This document shows, piece after piece, positions 1-8,854 of a stretch of 64,000 bases of DNA (position 1 is the first letter of the stretch; each line of letters opens with the position of its first letter). The stretch is from an uncultured cyanobacterium (GTDB taxonomy: Bacteria; Cyanobacteriota; Cyanobacteriia; CACIAM-69d). Below the pieces are notes generated by a model. That model did not search any database, was not told where the DNA came from, and was given only the letters and a program-made list of their open reading frames with translations. The translations under genes were made by a program, and so were the position numbers. Location: contig CALGDE010000013.1 of assembly GCA_937883785.1 (NCBI GenBank), forward strand, positions 1 through 64,000, read 5' to 3'.

Positions 1-551
1 TCTGTTCTCGTTTTATCAGCTCTCGTCAAAAGCGGCATAAGTGGGATGCTCCCCCAGCCTATGACTGTAATCCAATGGATTGCAATAGGAGTCCAGATTG
101 AGCCTGATATCGTATATGCAAAAGTACAGGCAATTCCTAATACCGTGGTCGAGAATAGAAAGAATGGATTGATAAAAGTTTCTGAGGCTTGCTTATAGAA
201 AAGGGTCGCATTAATGGGGTGACTCGCTACATAGGCAGTCAAACTTACTGCACCTAGAAGTAACTTGACTTTTATTGAGATGAGATTGTTCTTTACAGGA
301 AGTAGTAGGACACGAAATATTAGTTCTTCAGCAAAACAAGGAAGAAGTAAACGGTCAACTAAAATACGGATGGTTTTTATTGCTGATAATTTTGGTGTTC
401 TAACGTCCAGAAATCTACACCAAAGTCCTAGAGGTAAACAGGTTGCCGCGACGATTAGCAATAGAACTGCTGCCACTATCCAATCTTTTGTGGTTGGAAC
501 AGTTAGCATCGCTGAAGTGACTTTTTCCTGGATTTGAAACAGAAATTCCAT
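1..551 (-). CDS. CPBP-family intramembrane metalloprotease (partial, 3' end outside window)
   Basis: Reading the minus strand from the ATG at 551 gives 183 codons with no stop before the window edge. Residues 75-80 read EELIFR, the EExxxR signature of CPBP (CAAX protease and bacteriocin-processing/Abi) glutamic-type intramembrane proteases. A second motif with a histidine (ASHPINA, H111) and a third (AIHWITV) follow at the expected distances inside hydrophobic segments. A transmembrane helix covers about residues 25-43. The frame stays open upstream to an ATG at 713, but that codon lies in the terminal repeat of the adjacent insertion sequence, so 551 is the safer start. Family members process membrane peptides or protect against bacteriocins; the substrate here is unknown. 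The insertion probably separated the gene from its original upstream region. Confidence 0.82.
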   Translation of the reverse strand, partial: MEFLFQIQEKVTSAMLTVPTTKDWIVAAVLLLIVAATCLPLGLWCRFLDVRTPKLSAIKTIRILVDRLLLPCFAEELIFRVLLLPVKNNLISIKVKLLLGAVSLTAYVASHPINATLFYKQASETFINPFFLFSTTVLGIACTFAYTISGSIWTPIAIHWITVIGWGSIPLMPLLTRADKTRT

Positions 552-703
552 CGGCGCAACCTTATGTTTACAGAGAGTTAAAAGAATGGCTGATTCTTTG
601 AAAGTTAAACTTCTGGGAAACTTAAAGCGCCTAGAAAAAACGCTTTGACGCAGACTAAATCCTATAGCTACATAACCAACTTTTGGATTAATTGATATCT
701 TTA

Positions 704-708
704 TTGAG
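704..708. repeat. Target-site duplication, left copy (TTGAG)
   Basis: Five bases immediately outside the left inverted repeat are identical to 1893-1897 outside the right inverted repeat. Confidence 0.85.
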
Positions 709-726
709 CTCATATCTTGCAGTAAG
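709..726 (+). repeat. Left terminal inverted repeat of the insertion sequence
   Basis: The 18 bases CTCATATCTTGCAGTAAG pair perfectly with 1875-1892. Confidence 0.88.
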
Positions 727-776
727 GGGAGGGGAGTGGCAGAACAGGGTTACCACACCTCCGACTGTCTCTCCCC

Positions 777-1891
777 ATGTCAAAGATTTTGCCTCAAGCC
801 CAGGCTTTAGTGGGCTTATTGTTAAGTCTGATGCCCACCTATCATCAGCGGCGTAGCCTACAAGCCTTGCTGGGCTTGTTTCTGGAAGCTCAGGGGCACC
901 CTTTGCCCGAGTACTGCCAAGATAAATCCCCTGCCGCCCTAAGCCGTTTCCTCAATTGCTATTCCTGGCCTACCCGTGCAGTGATTCGACAAGTGCGAGC
1001 CTATCTGGTGCAGGTGCTACTGGCCCATCGCCCGAAAGGACGCAGACCTCATCTTCAACTGATTCTTGACCTGACGTGTTTGCCCAAGCGAGGGCGTTTC
1101 AAGGCGTTAGCCCCCCTCATCCGAGTCTTTCATGGCAAGCGGGGTTTGCACGTGGTGCTCCTGTATGTGGTTGTGGGGCATTGGCGCTTTCCCTGGGGGG
1201 CGCGTGTCTATCGCGGTAAAGGCACTCCCAGTCAGGCACAGCTTGGATTACGGCTGCTGCGAACCATACCTAAGCCCCTCAAGCAGCACTTTCGGATCAT
1301 GGTTCTAGCGGATGGTGGCTTTGGGAGCATCGCTTTCCTTCAGGGAGTGCGCCAGTTGGACATGCATGCCCTGGTTGGGGTGAGTCGACAGCGATGTATT
1401 CACGATGGTCGACACCTCCACGAATTGGTTCATTCTGGCTCCCAAGTGCGCCTGCGAGGATGGGACCGCCCAGTGTGGGTCGGCTGGTATTGGTTCAAGC
1501 GTGAGAAGGGAGAGATGCGTCAGCGGTTTGTCGTTTGCACTCGGCGCTTGAAGGGGCCACCTTGAGCTGGTGGGGCAAACGTCGGTGGCAGATCGAGGGC
1601 TGGTTCAAGACCGCCAAACACCGGTTCGGATTACACCGCTTCGGGCAGGGCACACTGCTTGGGGTTTATCGCTGGCTGGCGCTCAGCCTGATCGCCTTCA
1701 CCCTGGCTCACTGGGGCTACTTACTGCTGGGGAAGCCCAGTTCTCTCGATTGGGGAGAAGCCGCCCAAGCGGCCCTAGAGCAGTTATTCCCAGCACTGGT
1801 AGCTTCCCTATTGCTACGGGAGTGGGAGCGCTTGCGACCGTTGCTGCGACAGCAAGGAATCGACTTCAACATCACTTACTGCAAGATATGA
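777..1891 (+). CDS. DDE transposase encoded in two overlapping frames (-1 frameshift near 1554)
   Basis: The first frame (777-1565, 262 residues) holds the first catalytic aspartate region (LILDLTCLPKRGRF) and the second (VLADGGFGS). It then stops shortly after RRLKG. The remainder, with the glutamate motif (RRWQIEGWFKTAKHRFG), continues in the -1 frame to 1891. The frames join naturally at AAGGGG (1551-1556): slipping back one base on GGG gives an uninterrupted LKGATLSWWGKRRWQIE, as expected for an IS4-like transposase. This could be programmed -1 frameshifting or a disabling mutation; the intact ends and target duplication fit recent activity. Product: cut-and-paste transposase of its own element. 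Confidence 0.8.
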
Positions 1892-1892
1892 G
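1875..1892 (-). repeat. Right terminal inverted repeat of the insertion sequence
   Basis: Exact reverse complement of 709-726. The transposase stop codon (TGA, 1889-1891) lies inside this repeat. Confidence 0.88.
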
Positions 1893-1897
1893 TTGAG
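1893..1897. repeat. Target-site duplication, right copy (TTGAG)
   Basis: Matches 704-708 exactly and lies directly after the right inverted repeat. Confidence 0.85.
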
Positions 1898-1899
1898 TG

Positions 1900-2203
1900 G
1901 GCATAATCAACGCTTTTCTCGCTTCTATTGCAAGTGCATCGGCGTTATCAGAATCTCTTGGCAAAACCGCCGCCGCTGCGTTAGCAGCTTCGATGGCTGT
2001 GTTGTCTGCAATCACAACATTTTTGAATCCTGCTGATCGATCTTCACAGTATAAAAAAGAAGGCCAAGGATAGATTTATTGCCGTTAATGTAGAGGCTCG
2101 AAAAGTTGCCATTGACTGTAATTCGGCAGATTCTGATGAGAGTTCGCAGCAAGTCAAGGAGAGGTTATACGAAATCCGTTTTTCTAGCCCCATAATTCTA
2201 AGA
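1900..2203 (+). pseudogene. Remnant of a SLATT/DUF4231-like two-helix membrane protein
   Basis: One frame from 1900 encodes a hydrophobic helix followed by TTFLNPADRSSQYKKEGQG and a stop at 2071. The frame shifted by one base continues as DRFIAVNVEARKVAIDC and a charged stretch ending in SSPII. A membrane helix, then a TFLNP-type motif, then a soluble helical part resembles SLATT domains, the membrane modules of putative pore-forming effectors in SMODS/SLOG conflict systems. No start is available: the codon before GTG 1897 is a stop, so the first helix is missing. The frameshift and the missing ends make it a pseudogene. The family call rests on motif memory and should be treated as tentative. 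Confidence 0.55.
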
Positions 2204-2210
2204 TGGAGCC

Positions 2211-2470
2211 ATGGCTAGAAAAATACACCTTTGCTCCCATCTGTCAGCAGCCGAACTGAAGGAGCGATATCAGACCAACACCGACCCCGTCGAGTCAAGG
2301 CGCTTTCACCTGCTCTGGTTGTTGACCCAGGATTACCCCCTCACCCAAGCAGCTCATGTGGTGGGACTCAATCGTGACTCTGGTTCGACGCTATAGCCAA
2401 CACGGACCTAAGGGGCTACGCAATGGTCGCCGCACCCGGGCGAACGTAGGGCGCAAACCTCTGCTAATAT
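2211..2470 (+). pseudogene. IS630-family transposase fragment (N-terminal part, frameshifted)
   Basis: The frame from ATG 2211 gives a helix-turn-helix N terminus (SAAELKERYQTNTDPVESRR, later LTQAAHVVGLNRD) typical of IS630-type transposases. It fails at about 2380. The next frame carries on with VRRYSQHGPKGLRNGRRTR, which is the normal continuation, and homology ends near 2465. The catalytic DDE domain is absent, so this is a dead 5' fragment. It lies directly against the SLATT-like remnant, which it may have interrupted. Confidence 0.72.
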
Positions 2471-2713
2471 CAAGTCCGGCTATTGAGGTGCGTCTTCAAA
2501 TACAGCTCGCGCATATCGTCGCTGTAACCGCAACGAGTTTGATGATTCTCAATAAACTACCGTCCGCAGTGGCGACAGCGGTGATTTTGCTTTTTTCCTC
2601 GGAAGCCATTTTTTGAGATTGCGGTGGAGTGGCAACTAGGGCATTGCATAGGACGTTATCGAAGTGCGTTACTACGGCGGACTTCATCATCTCTGATATC
2701 TGCAACGCCGATA
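2471..2713. other. Non-coding stretch between the IS630 fragment and pyk
   Basis: I see no recognisable gene, RNA or terminator here. Short open frames exist on both strands, but none has a ribosome binding site or a familiar sequence. Confidence 0.5.
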
Positions 2714-4510
2714 TTACAGTCTGCCGTTGCGATCGCCCACCATCGCCATTTCTCCCGGCAGAGACTTAGTACCCGAATAGATTTCGCCTTTTTTAGTGTC
2801 TAGGGTGATAATCGCCCCTTCTCGCACCAAGGTTGTGGCGTTCTCCACTCCCAGCACCGCCGGAATATCCAGCTTTTTAGCAATCACCGCCGCATGACCA
2901 TTAAGGTCATCATCTTCGGTAATAATGCCCGACGCTCGTCGCAGGGCCTCAATGCAGTCAACGCTTGTGGAAGGCACCACCAGGATTTCCCCAGGGTTAA
3001 GGTTATTGGCATCCATAGTTGACCGGGCCACATGGGCACGGCCGCTAACGGTGCCACTACCCAGCCCTCTTCCCTGTCCCAAAACGGACGTTACCACCTC
3101 CACTTTCAGCAGGTCCGTTGAGCCGGAAATACCTTGAAGGGTGCCCGCCGTCAGCACCACCAGGTCGCCCTCCTTCACTTGCCCCTGCTCTTGGGCTAGG
3201 GAAATCGAAGCCTCAAAGGTTTGCTGATAGGAATCTAGATCTAAAACCATTAATGGTTTGACGCCCCACACTAGCTGCAACTGACGGGCAACATTAACGT
3301 GGGGAGTAACCGCCAAAATGGGAGTGCTGGGGCGGAATTTTGACACGTTGCGAGCAGTAGCCCCGCTTTTGGTCATGGTCATAATCGCCGCCGCTTCTAG
3401 CTGCTCAGCGATAGAGCTCACGGCTTTGGAAATGGCGTTAGGAATGGAGTGGGTTACCCAGTCGTGCTGGGGCCATAAATGATCCTGCTCAATACGCTCA
3501 GCGATACGAGCCATTGTGGCCACTGCTTCAACGGGATGCTCACCCACTGCCGTTTCGTTAGACAACATGACCGCATCGGTGCCGTCAATAATGGCGTTAG
3601 CCACGTCGGAAATTTCTGCCCGTGTTGCCCGGGGGCTCGACACCATGCTGTCCAGCATTTGGGTGGCCGTAATGATGGGGATGCCCAGGCGATTGGCAGT
3701 GCGAATCAAGCGCTTTTGCAAAATTGGCACATCTTCCGCCGGTAGCTCTACCCCCAAATCCCCCCGGGCCACCATTACCCCGTTACATAAGGACAAAATG
3801 GCTTCCATTTGTTCAATGGCTTCGTGCTTTTCAATTTTCGCCACCACGGGCACGTTTTTCCCCGCCGCTGCAATCAACTCACGAATTTCCAGCATGTCCT
3901 GGGGGTTGCGCACGAAGCTTAGGGCAACCCAGTCCACCCCTTGATCCAGGCCAAAGGCTAAATCCTCTTTGTCCTTCTCCGTCAACGCCTTTACAGATAA
4001 ATATACGCCGGGGAAATTGACCCCTTTGTTGTTGGAGAGCTTTCCCCCCACTATCGTTCGACAGTGTAAGGATTTGGACTCTTGATCCACTGACTCCACA
4101 ACCATTTCCACTTTGCCATCGTCCAGCAGGATCGTTGCCCCAGAAGGCACTTCTTCCGCTAATTTGTCGTAGGTGACTGAGCTAATACTTTGGTCCCCAG
4201 GGACGCTGCGGCTGGTGAGCACGAAGGGGTCGCCTTTTTTGAGGTGAATGGGACCGCCTTCAAAGATTCCCAAGCGAATTTTGGGTCCCTGTAAATCCTG
4301 CAAAATCGCCACTGGACGATTCAGGTCAAAGGAAATTTGGCGAATTAGCTTAATGTTCCGCTGGTGATCGGCGTGGGTGCCATGGGAAAAGTTAAGACGC
4401 AAAGTGGTTGCCCCGGCCTCAATTAGGGCTCGCAGCACCTCGGGTTTACTGGTTGCCGGACCGATAGTGGCAACAATTTTGGTTCGGCGCACAGAGGGTT
4501 GCGACTGCAT
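2714..4510 (-). CDS. pyk: Pyruvate kinase with C-terminal PEP-utiliser-like extension
   Basis: Converts phosphoenolpyruvate and ADP to pyruvate and ATP, the last step of glycolysis, in the cytoplasm. The 598-residue product starts QPSVRRTKIVATIGPAT, the family N terminus, and has VARGDLGVELP and ITATQMLDSM, which carry the metal- and substrate-binding residues. The final ~100 residues (SGRAHVARSTM to HAAVIAKKLDIPAVLG) resemble the mobile domain of PEP-utilising enzymes, an extension known in some bacterial pyruvate kinases. The usual TSH triplet around the domain's histidine reads NGH here. The ATG at 4510 is chosen because GGA lies 6 bases upstream; the longer frame begins with TTG at 4528. 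No clear terminator follows. Confidence 0.96.
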   Translation of the reverse strand: MQSQPSVRRTKIVATIGPATSKPEVLRALIEAGATTLRLNFSHGTHADHQRNIKLIRQISFDLNRPVAILQDLQGPKIRLGIFEGGPIHLKKGDPFVLTSRSVPGDQSISSVTYDKLAEEVPSGATILLDDGKVEMVVESVDQESKSLHCRTIVGGKLSNNKGVNFPGVYLSVKALTEKDKEDLAFGLDQGVDWVALSFVRNPQDMLEIRELIAAAGKNVPVVAKIEKHEAIEQMEAILSLCNGVMVARGDLGVELPAEDVPILQKRLIRTANRLGIPIITATQMLDSMVSSPRATRAEISDVANAIIDGTDAVMLSNETAVGEHPVEAVATMARIAERIEQDHLWPQHDWVTHSIPNAISKAVSSIAEQLEAAAIMTMTKSGATARNVSKFRPSTPILAVTPHVNVARQLQLVWGVKPLMVLDLDSYQQTFEASISLAQEQGQVKEGDLVVLTAGTLQGISGSTDLLKVEVVTSVLGQGRGLGSGTVSGRAHVARSTMDANNLNPGEILVVPSTSVDCIEALRRASGIITEDDDLNGHAAVIAKKLDIPAVLGVENATTLVREGAIITLDTKKGEIYSGTKSLPGEMAMVGDRNGRL

Positions 4511-5385
4511 GAATTTTCCAAAGACCAACGGGTACTAAACATACCACTGCGATCGCGCTTCCCAGACAGATTGCTCCGTTATTCCACCGCCAACCCAACC
4601 ACAGGCGGCAGCAAAGTTAAGGCTAATTGCGAGTAAATAACCCAGCAACTTGTGGAACTAATCTGTCCCCTGGAACACACAGCAGCGGCGCAGGAAACAC
4701 TGACGATGCCACAGCTAACCCCAAGCAAGTTTTCAATAACGTCCTGGCTAAATTTCTAAAGCTTTATTATTAAGGCTTTGGTTTAGAGAAGTCGTCTTTC
4801 AAAATAAGCGTTAAGGCTCAGCTTCAAAATTTATTGATAGGTGGCGCTTGATGATGTCGATTATAGGATGTGAAGTCGATTTTTAAACTGAGAATAGAAT
4901 CCTGGCAACGCAGCAGCAGCGCTGGTCCCCATAGCCTAAGGCTCCATTGCCGTCTGGCAACTCAGAGTCTCCCAGGCATCTTTTAAGGGTGGTCAACATT
5001 ATCAAAGACTTATCAATTTTATTGTGGTGATTTATCTTGCGTTGGTTTATCGCCCCCTGAACCGGGTCCAATTTAGCCTTTAGAAATAACCCCCTTGGAA
5101 AAAGTGCCCGTTATTACCAATACTGGAGAATCAGGGGTGCACTCCTGCAAGCCATTGATTTTGAAGCTTTATCAATGACCATCCTTGGGAGGTGTAATCG
5201 CCAGAGGCGATGAAGCTCTGATCAGTTAGCCATACATGCATTTCCAGAAACGCATGCTTTTTCAGATAAGAAATAATGAAAATCGCAACCCTTATCCCTT
5301 TTGGATTTGAGGTTTACCTGATCCCAGTCCCTGGGACTTAGGATTTTTTAAACGAACCATTGATACCGACAGGGGGAAAAGAGGT
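4511..5385. other. 875-bp intergenic region upstream of pyk and of the DUF3598 gene
   Basis: It separates the divergent pyk (minus) and DUF3598 (plus) genes. No open frame here looks real. A hairpin with one mismatch (5236-5243 with 5248-5255, ATGCATTT/AAACGCAT) is followed by a short T run. A second small hairpin TCCCAG-TCC-CTGGGA lies near 5325-5339. Either could be a terminator of an unseen small RNA, but nothing supports that directly. Confidence 0.4.
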
Positions 5386-6279
5386 ATGGGATCGCAGTGG
5401 GAGTGCTTGCTGGAAAACGAGGGGGACTGGTGGGGATCCTTTGATGCCGTGGACGAGGAAGGTACCGTTCAGCCAGGTCCTTTGAGTTTTACGCAGCTGA
5501 AAGCCACCAGCGATCGCAAAACGATGAATCAAAAGGTGCTGCAATATGACCGCACTCAGTATCCCAAATGGGAAGGAATTTTGGCGACAGATGAGCCTTG
5601 GAGAGATTGGCCAACGGTGCGAAAAATTGAGGTGAGCTACCAGGCGGTCGGGCAAGGGCTGCTGTTCCAGCAAACGGGGGCATTTTCCCAAGGGGCATTG
5701 TTTGTGGGGCCCTATTCCCAATTCGGAGCAGAGATGGGGCTGAAGTCGGGGGATCGGCGGGTACGGTTGGTGCAACGCTATGACCCCAAGGGCAAAGCTA
5801 TGCCCCTGACCCTGATTCGCGAAGCCAGCAGTCAGCCGTGGTTTGTGCCGCCGGGCACTCCGGAAACACCGGAGGATTTATTGGCAGCCTTGGAAGGGCG
5901 TTGGGTGGGGACGGCAACAACGGTGTTTCCTGACTTTCATTCCACCACCAGCGATAGTTCTTTAGTGCTGGAGCGCAAGGGTGAGCGCCTCCAGCAAAGG
6001 TTGACCTTTACGATGGGGGGCACGCCACGCACTGTGACGTCTTCCGCCCGCATTGAGGGACCGGAGCTAATTTTTGACGAGATGGGCCCCACCGTTGCGG
6101 TGCTGCTATTGCCCCAGGGAATTTCCTCCAATCGCCCCAAAGAACGCCCCTTTCGCCAGTCTTTTGGGCTAGAGCTAGGGTGGATGACTTCGGAGCGCGA
6201 TCGCCAGCGCCTTATTCGCCGCTATAACGACAAAGGCGAGTGGGTTAGCTTAACCTTAGTGCAAGAAACAAAACGGTAG
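5386..6279 (+). CDS. DUF3598 family protein
   Basis: A 297-residue soluble protein. The start (GSQWECLLENEGDWWGSF) and the internal repeat of the theme (LLAALEGRWVGTATTVFPDF, about residues 165-185) match the two lipocalin-like halves of the cyanobacterial and plastid family DUF3598. Each half ends with a similar RLVQRYDPKGKAMPLTLIRE / RLIRRYNDKGEWVSLTLVQE strand pair, indicating an internal duplication. The family has a calycin-like fold and no settled function. The start is supported by AAAAGAGG directly upstream of the ATG. It is transcribed alone. Confidence 0.85.
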   Translation: MGSQWECLLENEGDWWGSFDAVDEEGTVQPGPLSFTQLKATSDRKTMNQKVLQYDRTQYPKWEGILATDEPWRDWPTVRKIEVSYQAVGQGLLFQQTGAFSQGALFVGPYSQFGAEMGLKSGDRRVRLVQRYDPKGKAMPLTLIREASSQPWFVPPGTPETPEDLLAALEGRWVGTATTVFPDFHSTTSDSSLVLERKGERLQQRLTFTMGGTPRTVTSSARIEGPELIFDEMGPTVAVLLLPQGISSNRPKERPFRQSFGLELGWMTSERDRQRLIRRYNDKGEWVSLTLVQETKR

Positions 6280-6473
6280 TCACCCGCCATCTCCACGCGC
6301 CGCTTCCCACAAGAGCCTTATGTAAAGGGCGGTTCCAAGTGCCCCACACAGTTGCGACAAATGGCAGTTGCGACAAATGACAGTTGCGGCGAATGACAGT
6401 GCTAGATTTCCGAATCTGGGGAACCGTTGTCAGAGGGAAGGTTAGCAGGATTAGGATTCGGTGGCGTTGGCGA

Positions 6474-7772
6474 TCACCCACTTTCTGCGGAATCAAACAA
6501 CACCTCGCCGTCGCGTACCGCCACAAATCGCATCCATAGGGGGCCCACCGTTTGCAAATCGTCATTAGCTAAAATTTGCACCTCCACCGGATCCCGCTGC
6601 TCCGTCAACCACACGGCCAAGCGAACTAAACCTTCCACCGTTGCAATGCGCGGCGTGTCGATCACCACCCCTGCCAGTCGAGCCCGAAACTGGGCTTGGG
6701 CAATCAATAGTTCCAGGCGATCGCGCACCTCGTCTCGGCTGAGGTTATCCCGCCCAAAGGTACCCCGAGTCAGAAGCGCCCCCGCTCGGATAACCGTTCG
6801 GTTCTCAATTACCTCCAAACCCACCTGCACCGGACCTTCGCCCACAACGTAATTGGCCGCTGATAGTACCCGCACCAGATATTCTTTACCATCGGGCAGC
6901 TGGGCAATGCCGCTGTCTAACTCTCCCCGACTAATGCGCAGCACCTGTTCTCGATCTAAGCCGGGGCGAATCGCCTGGGACGCCGTCTCATTTGCCACAT
7001 TTAACAACTGCTGAAGCACCAGCCGCGCTTCCTGGGGCGATCGCACCTGTACCAGCGTCCCTGCTAGCACTTGTCCCCGGCGCAGGGCAACGCTGCCCCC
7101 CCGTAGAATTTGCGCCTGTTGCTCTAGGGATCGCACCTCCTCCGCCAACCTTTCTAGCTGCACCTGGGATTGGGAAAACTGCCGCTGAGCCGCCTGGAGT
7201 CGACTGCCCACCGACCGAAGCTGGGCTTCCCGCTGGGCAATTTGCGCCCCTTTCTGGCGATTTTCCACCCCTAGGCGATCACGGTCCACCTGTAAACGCT
7301 GCAACTGCTGGTCTAACCGCTTCCGTTCCGCCCCCAGCCGCTGAATATCCTTCTGTAAGTCTCCCGCTCGCTTCGACACCTGACCAAAACGCTTTTGGGC
7401 GGCGTCTAACCGTTCTTGGGAACGTTCCAGTTGCCCCCGCGTCATCCGCTGGGTCGCCCGTAGCCTATTTAGGCTTTGACTCACCTGCTTCTGGTCAGTG
7501 CTCGCCTCATCCAAATCTTCCCGCGACTGGCGCAGCTGGGTTTGCACTTGCTCTAATTCCAGAGCTCCCAACAGCACCACCAAGCCTACGGTTAATGCGG
7601 AAATCAGCCCGCCGGTAGCGATGGTAATAACCGTTGCAGTTTGGCGAGGACGCAAATTGAACAATCGCAGCCGCGCCTTTCCCACGCGGGAGCCCAGGCG
7701 ATCCCCCACCGTGGCAATCAGCCCTCCCAGAGCGATCGCCGCCAAAACAATTAGTACATACCCAAACGCCAT
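6474..7772 (-). CDS. DUF3084 family membrane-anchored coiled-coil protein
   Basis: The product has 432 residues. The N terminus has two membrane segments (about residues 3-22 and 47-70) flanking GDRLGSRVGKARLRLFNLRP, the hallmark of the cyanobacterial DUF3084 family. Residues ~73-225 are a long Gln/Arg/Leu-rich coiled coil. The C-terminal ~200 residues form a conserved globular part. The topology suggests a protein fixed in the plasma or thylakoid membrane with the coiled coil in the cytoplasm. No biochemical role is established. It lies upstream of nothing obvious and is probably monocistronic. Confidence 0.88.
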   Translation of the reverse strand: MAFGYVLIVLAAIALGGLIATVGDRLGSRVGKARLRLFNLRPRQTATVITIATGGLISALTVGLVVLLGALELEQVQTQLRQSREDLDEASTDQKQVSQSLNRLRATQRMTRGQLERSQERLDAAQKRFGQVSKRAGDLQKDIQRLGAERKRLDQQLQRLQVDRDRLGVENRQKGAQIAQREAQLRSVGSRLQAAQRQFSQSQVQLERLAEEVRSLEQQAQILRGGSVALRRGQVLAGTLVQVRSPQEARLVLQQLLNVANETASQAIRPGLDREQVLRISRGELDSGIAQLPDGKEYLVRVLSAANYVVGEGPVQVGLEVIENRTVIRAGALLTRGTFGRDNLSRDEVRDRLELLIAQAQFRARLAGVVIDTPRIATVEGLVRLAVWLTEQRDPVEVQILANDDLQTVGPLWMRFVAVRDGEVLFDSAESG

Positions 7773-7952
7773 GGACCGCCCGTTACACTACACCGCCTAA
7801 AACAGGCGTCCCCTCCGGGTTTCCACCGCCAAAACCATTAAGACGCTTCTACGCCTTTTCCGTTCCAGTCATTAGCTACCCCGTCGAAGTTTCAGGCTAA
7901 TGCCAATGGCATAAAAAACACAAGCGCTGCCCCAGAAAGCCATTACGCGTCC

Positions 7953-8648
7953 CTAGGCAAACTGATTACTTAAAGCCACCGGATCGTGGACGGTAATTTT
8001 CTTTTTCAAAATCGATATCATTTGGCGATCACGCAAGTCCCCCAACAGCCGCGTCACCGTTACCCGCGTAGAACCAATCGCCTCAGCGATCGCCTGGTGA
8101 GACAACTTTAAATCCACCGTCACCCCATCCGGGCTAGGAATACCAAAATCCCGGCACAAAATCAGCAAAAAGCTTACCAGCCGCGACTCCATATCTCGGT
8201 GAGCCAGGGTCTCAATCATCATCTCCGTCTGCAAAATCCGCGATGAAAGCCCTCGCAACATCACCATCGCCAGCTCCGGCTCCTCTTTTAAGCTCTTTTC
8301 CATCTGCTCAATGGACACCGATAGCAGCTCCACTGGCGTAAAGGCCACCGAATGATAAAACCGATCTGATCGATTTCCCGTTAGCAGGGATAGCACCCCA
8401 AAAACCGTATTTTCACGCAGGAGCGCCACCGTGATTTCTTCTCCTGACTCATAAACCCGAGACAGCTTTACCGCCCCCTTCAGCAGGAAATACACCCGCT
8501 CCGCCGGATCCCCTGGAAAGAAAATCGTCTTGCCCCGGTCGAAGGATTCCACCACAGGCGGAAACGCACCACCGCTAAGCTGCCGAAAAACAGTGAGTAA
8601 CGGTTGTTCTGAAGTAACGGGCATAGAATCAGTGTTTTCCCCAGCCAT
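7953..8648 (-). CDS. ntcA: Global nitrogen regulator NtcA
   Basis: A CRP/FNR-family transcription factor that senses 2-oxoglutarate and controls nitrogen assimilation. The 231-residue product contains [40 protein letters not shown] and the DNA-recognition helix region [20 protein letters not shown] (about residues 181-200), almost the canonical cyanobacterial NtcA sequence. The N terminus is about 9 residues longer than usual; an internal ATG (MPVTSEQ) could be the true start. The nearby nirA promoter carries an NtcA-type site, so a direct target lies within 3 kb. I do not see a GTA-N8-TAC site in front of ntcA itself. Confidence 0.98.
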   Translation of the reverse strand: MAGENTDSMPVTSEQPLLTVFRQLSGGAFPPVVESFDRGKTIFFPGDPAERVYFLLKGAVKLSRVYESGEEITVALLRENTVFGVLSLLTGNRSDRFYHSVAFTPVELLSVSIEQMEKSLKEEPELAMVMLRGLSSRILQTEMMIETLAHRDMESRLVSFLLILCRDFGIPSPDGVTVDLKLSHQAIAEAIGSTRVTVTRLLGDLRDRQMISILKKKITVHDPVALSNQFA

Positions 8649-8854
8649 TAGTTTTCGATCATCAAAAGCCTTAAACTGTCAAAGCCCAAGCACCGAGCCT
8701 CGGTCCCAGCACCAATCGCTTCTGCTCTGGGCGCCTAACACTGCAAACATCAAACCATTTGCATTATCAGGACAGCACCTAGCCTTAGAAAGTTTAATAA
8801 AGGCGCGACGTAACGCTGGTCGTTATTCAAGTTTTACCACTGACAGTAGCAATT

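Larger units (their letters stand above)
709..1892 (+). mobile_element. Complete insertion sequence, DDE transposase type (IS4-like superfamily), 1184 bp
   Basis: Both ends are seen directly. The left end CTCATATCTTGCAGTAAG (709-726) is the exact reverse complement of the right end (1875-1892). The element is flanked by the same five bases, TTGAG, at 704-708 and 1893-1897. It carries one transposase reading frame broken by a -1 shift. Perfect ends and an intact duplication indicate a recent insertion. The exact IS family cannot be decided without a database comparison. Confidence 0.9.

Noticed and set aside
1570-1896. Third plus-strand open frame in the insertion sequence
   Set aside because: It overlaps the second transposase frame and has no transposase motif.
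2496-2705. Minus-strand open frame of 69 residues next to pyk
   Set aside because: Not recognisable, no ribosome binding site, and it lies in the decayed IS region.
8835-8848. TAC-N8-GTA between ntcA and fabI
   Set aside because: The half-sites are in the wrong order: NtcA needs GTA-N8-TAC, which reads the same on both strands, and this does not match.
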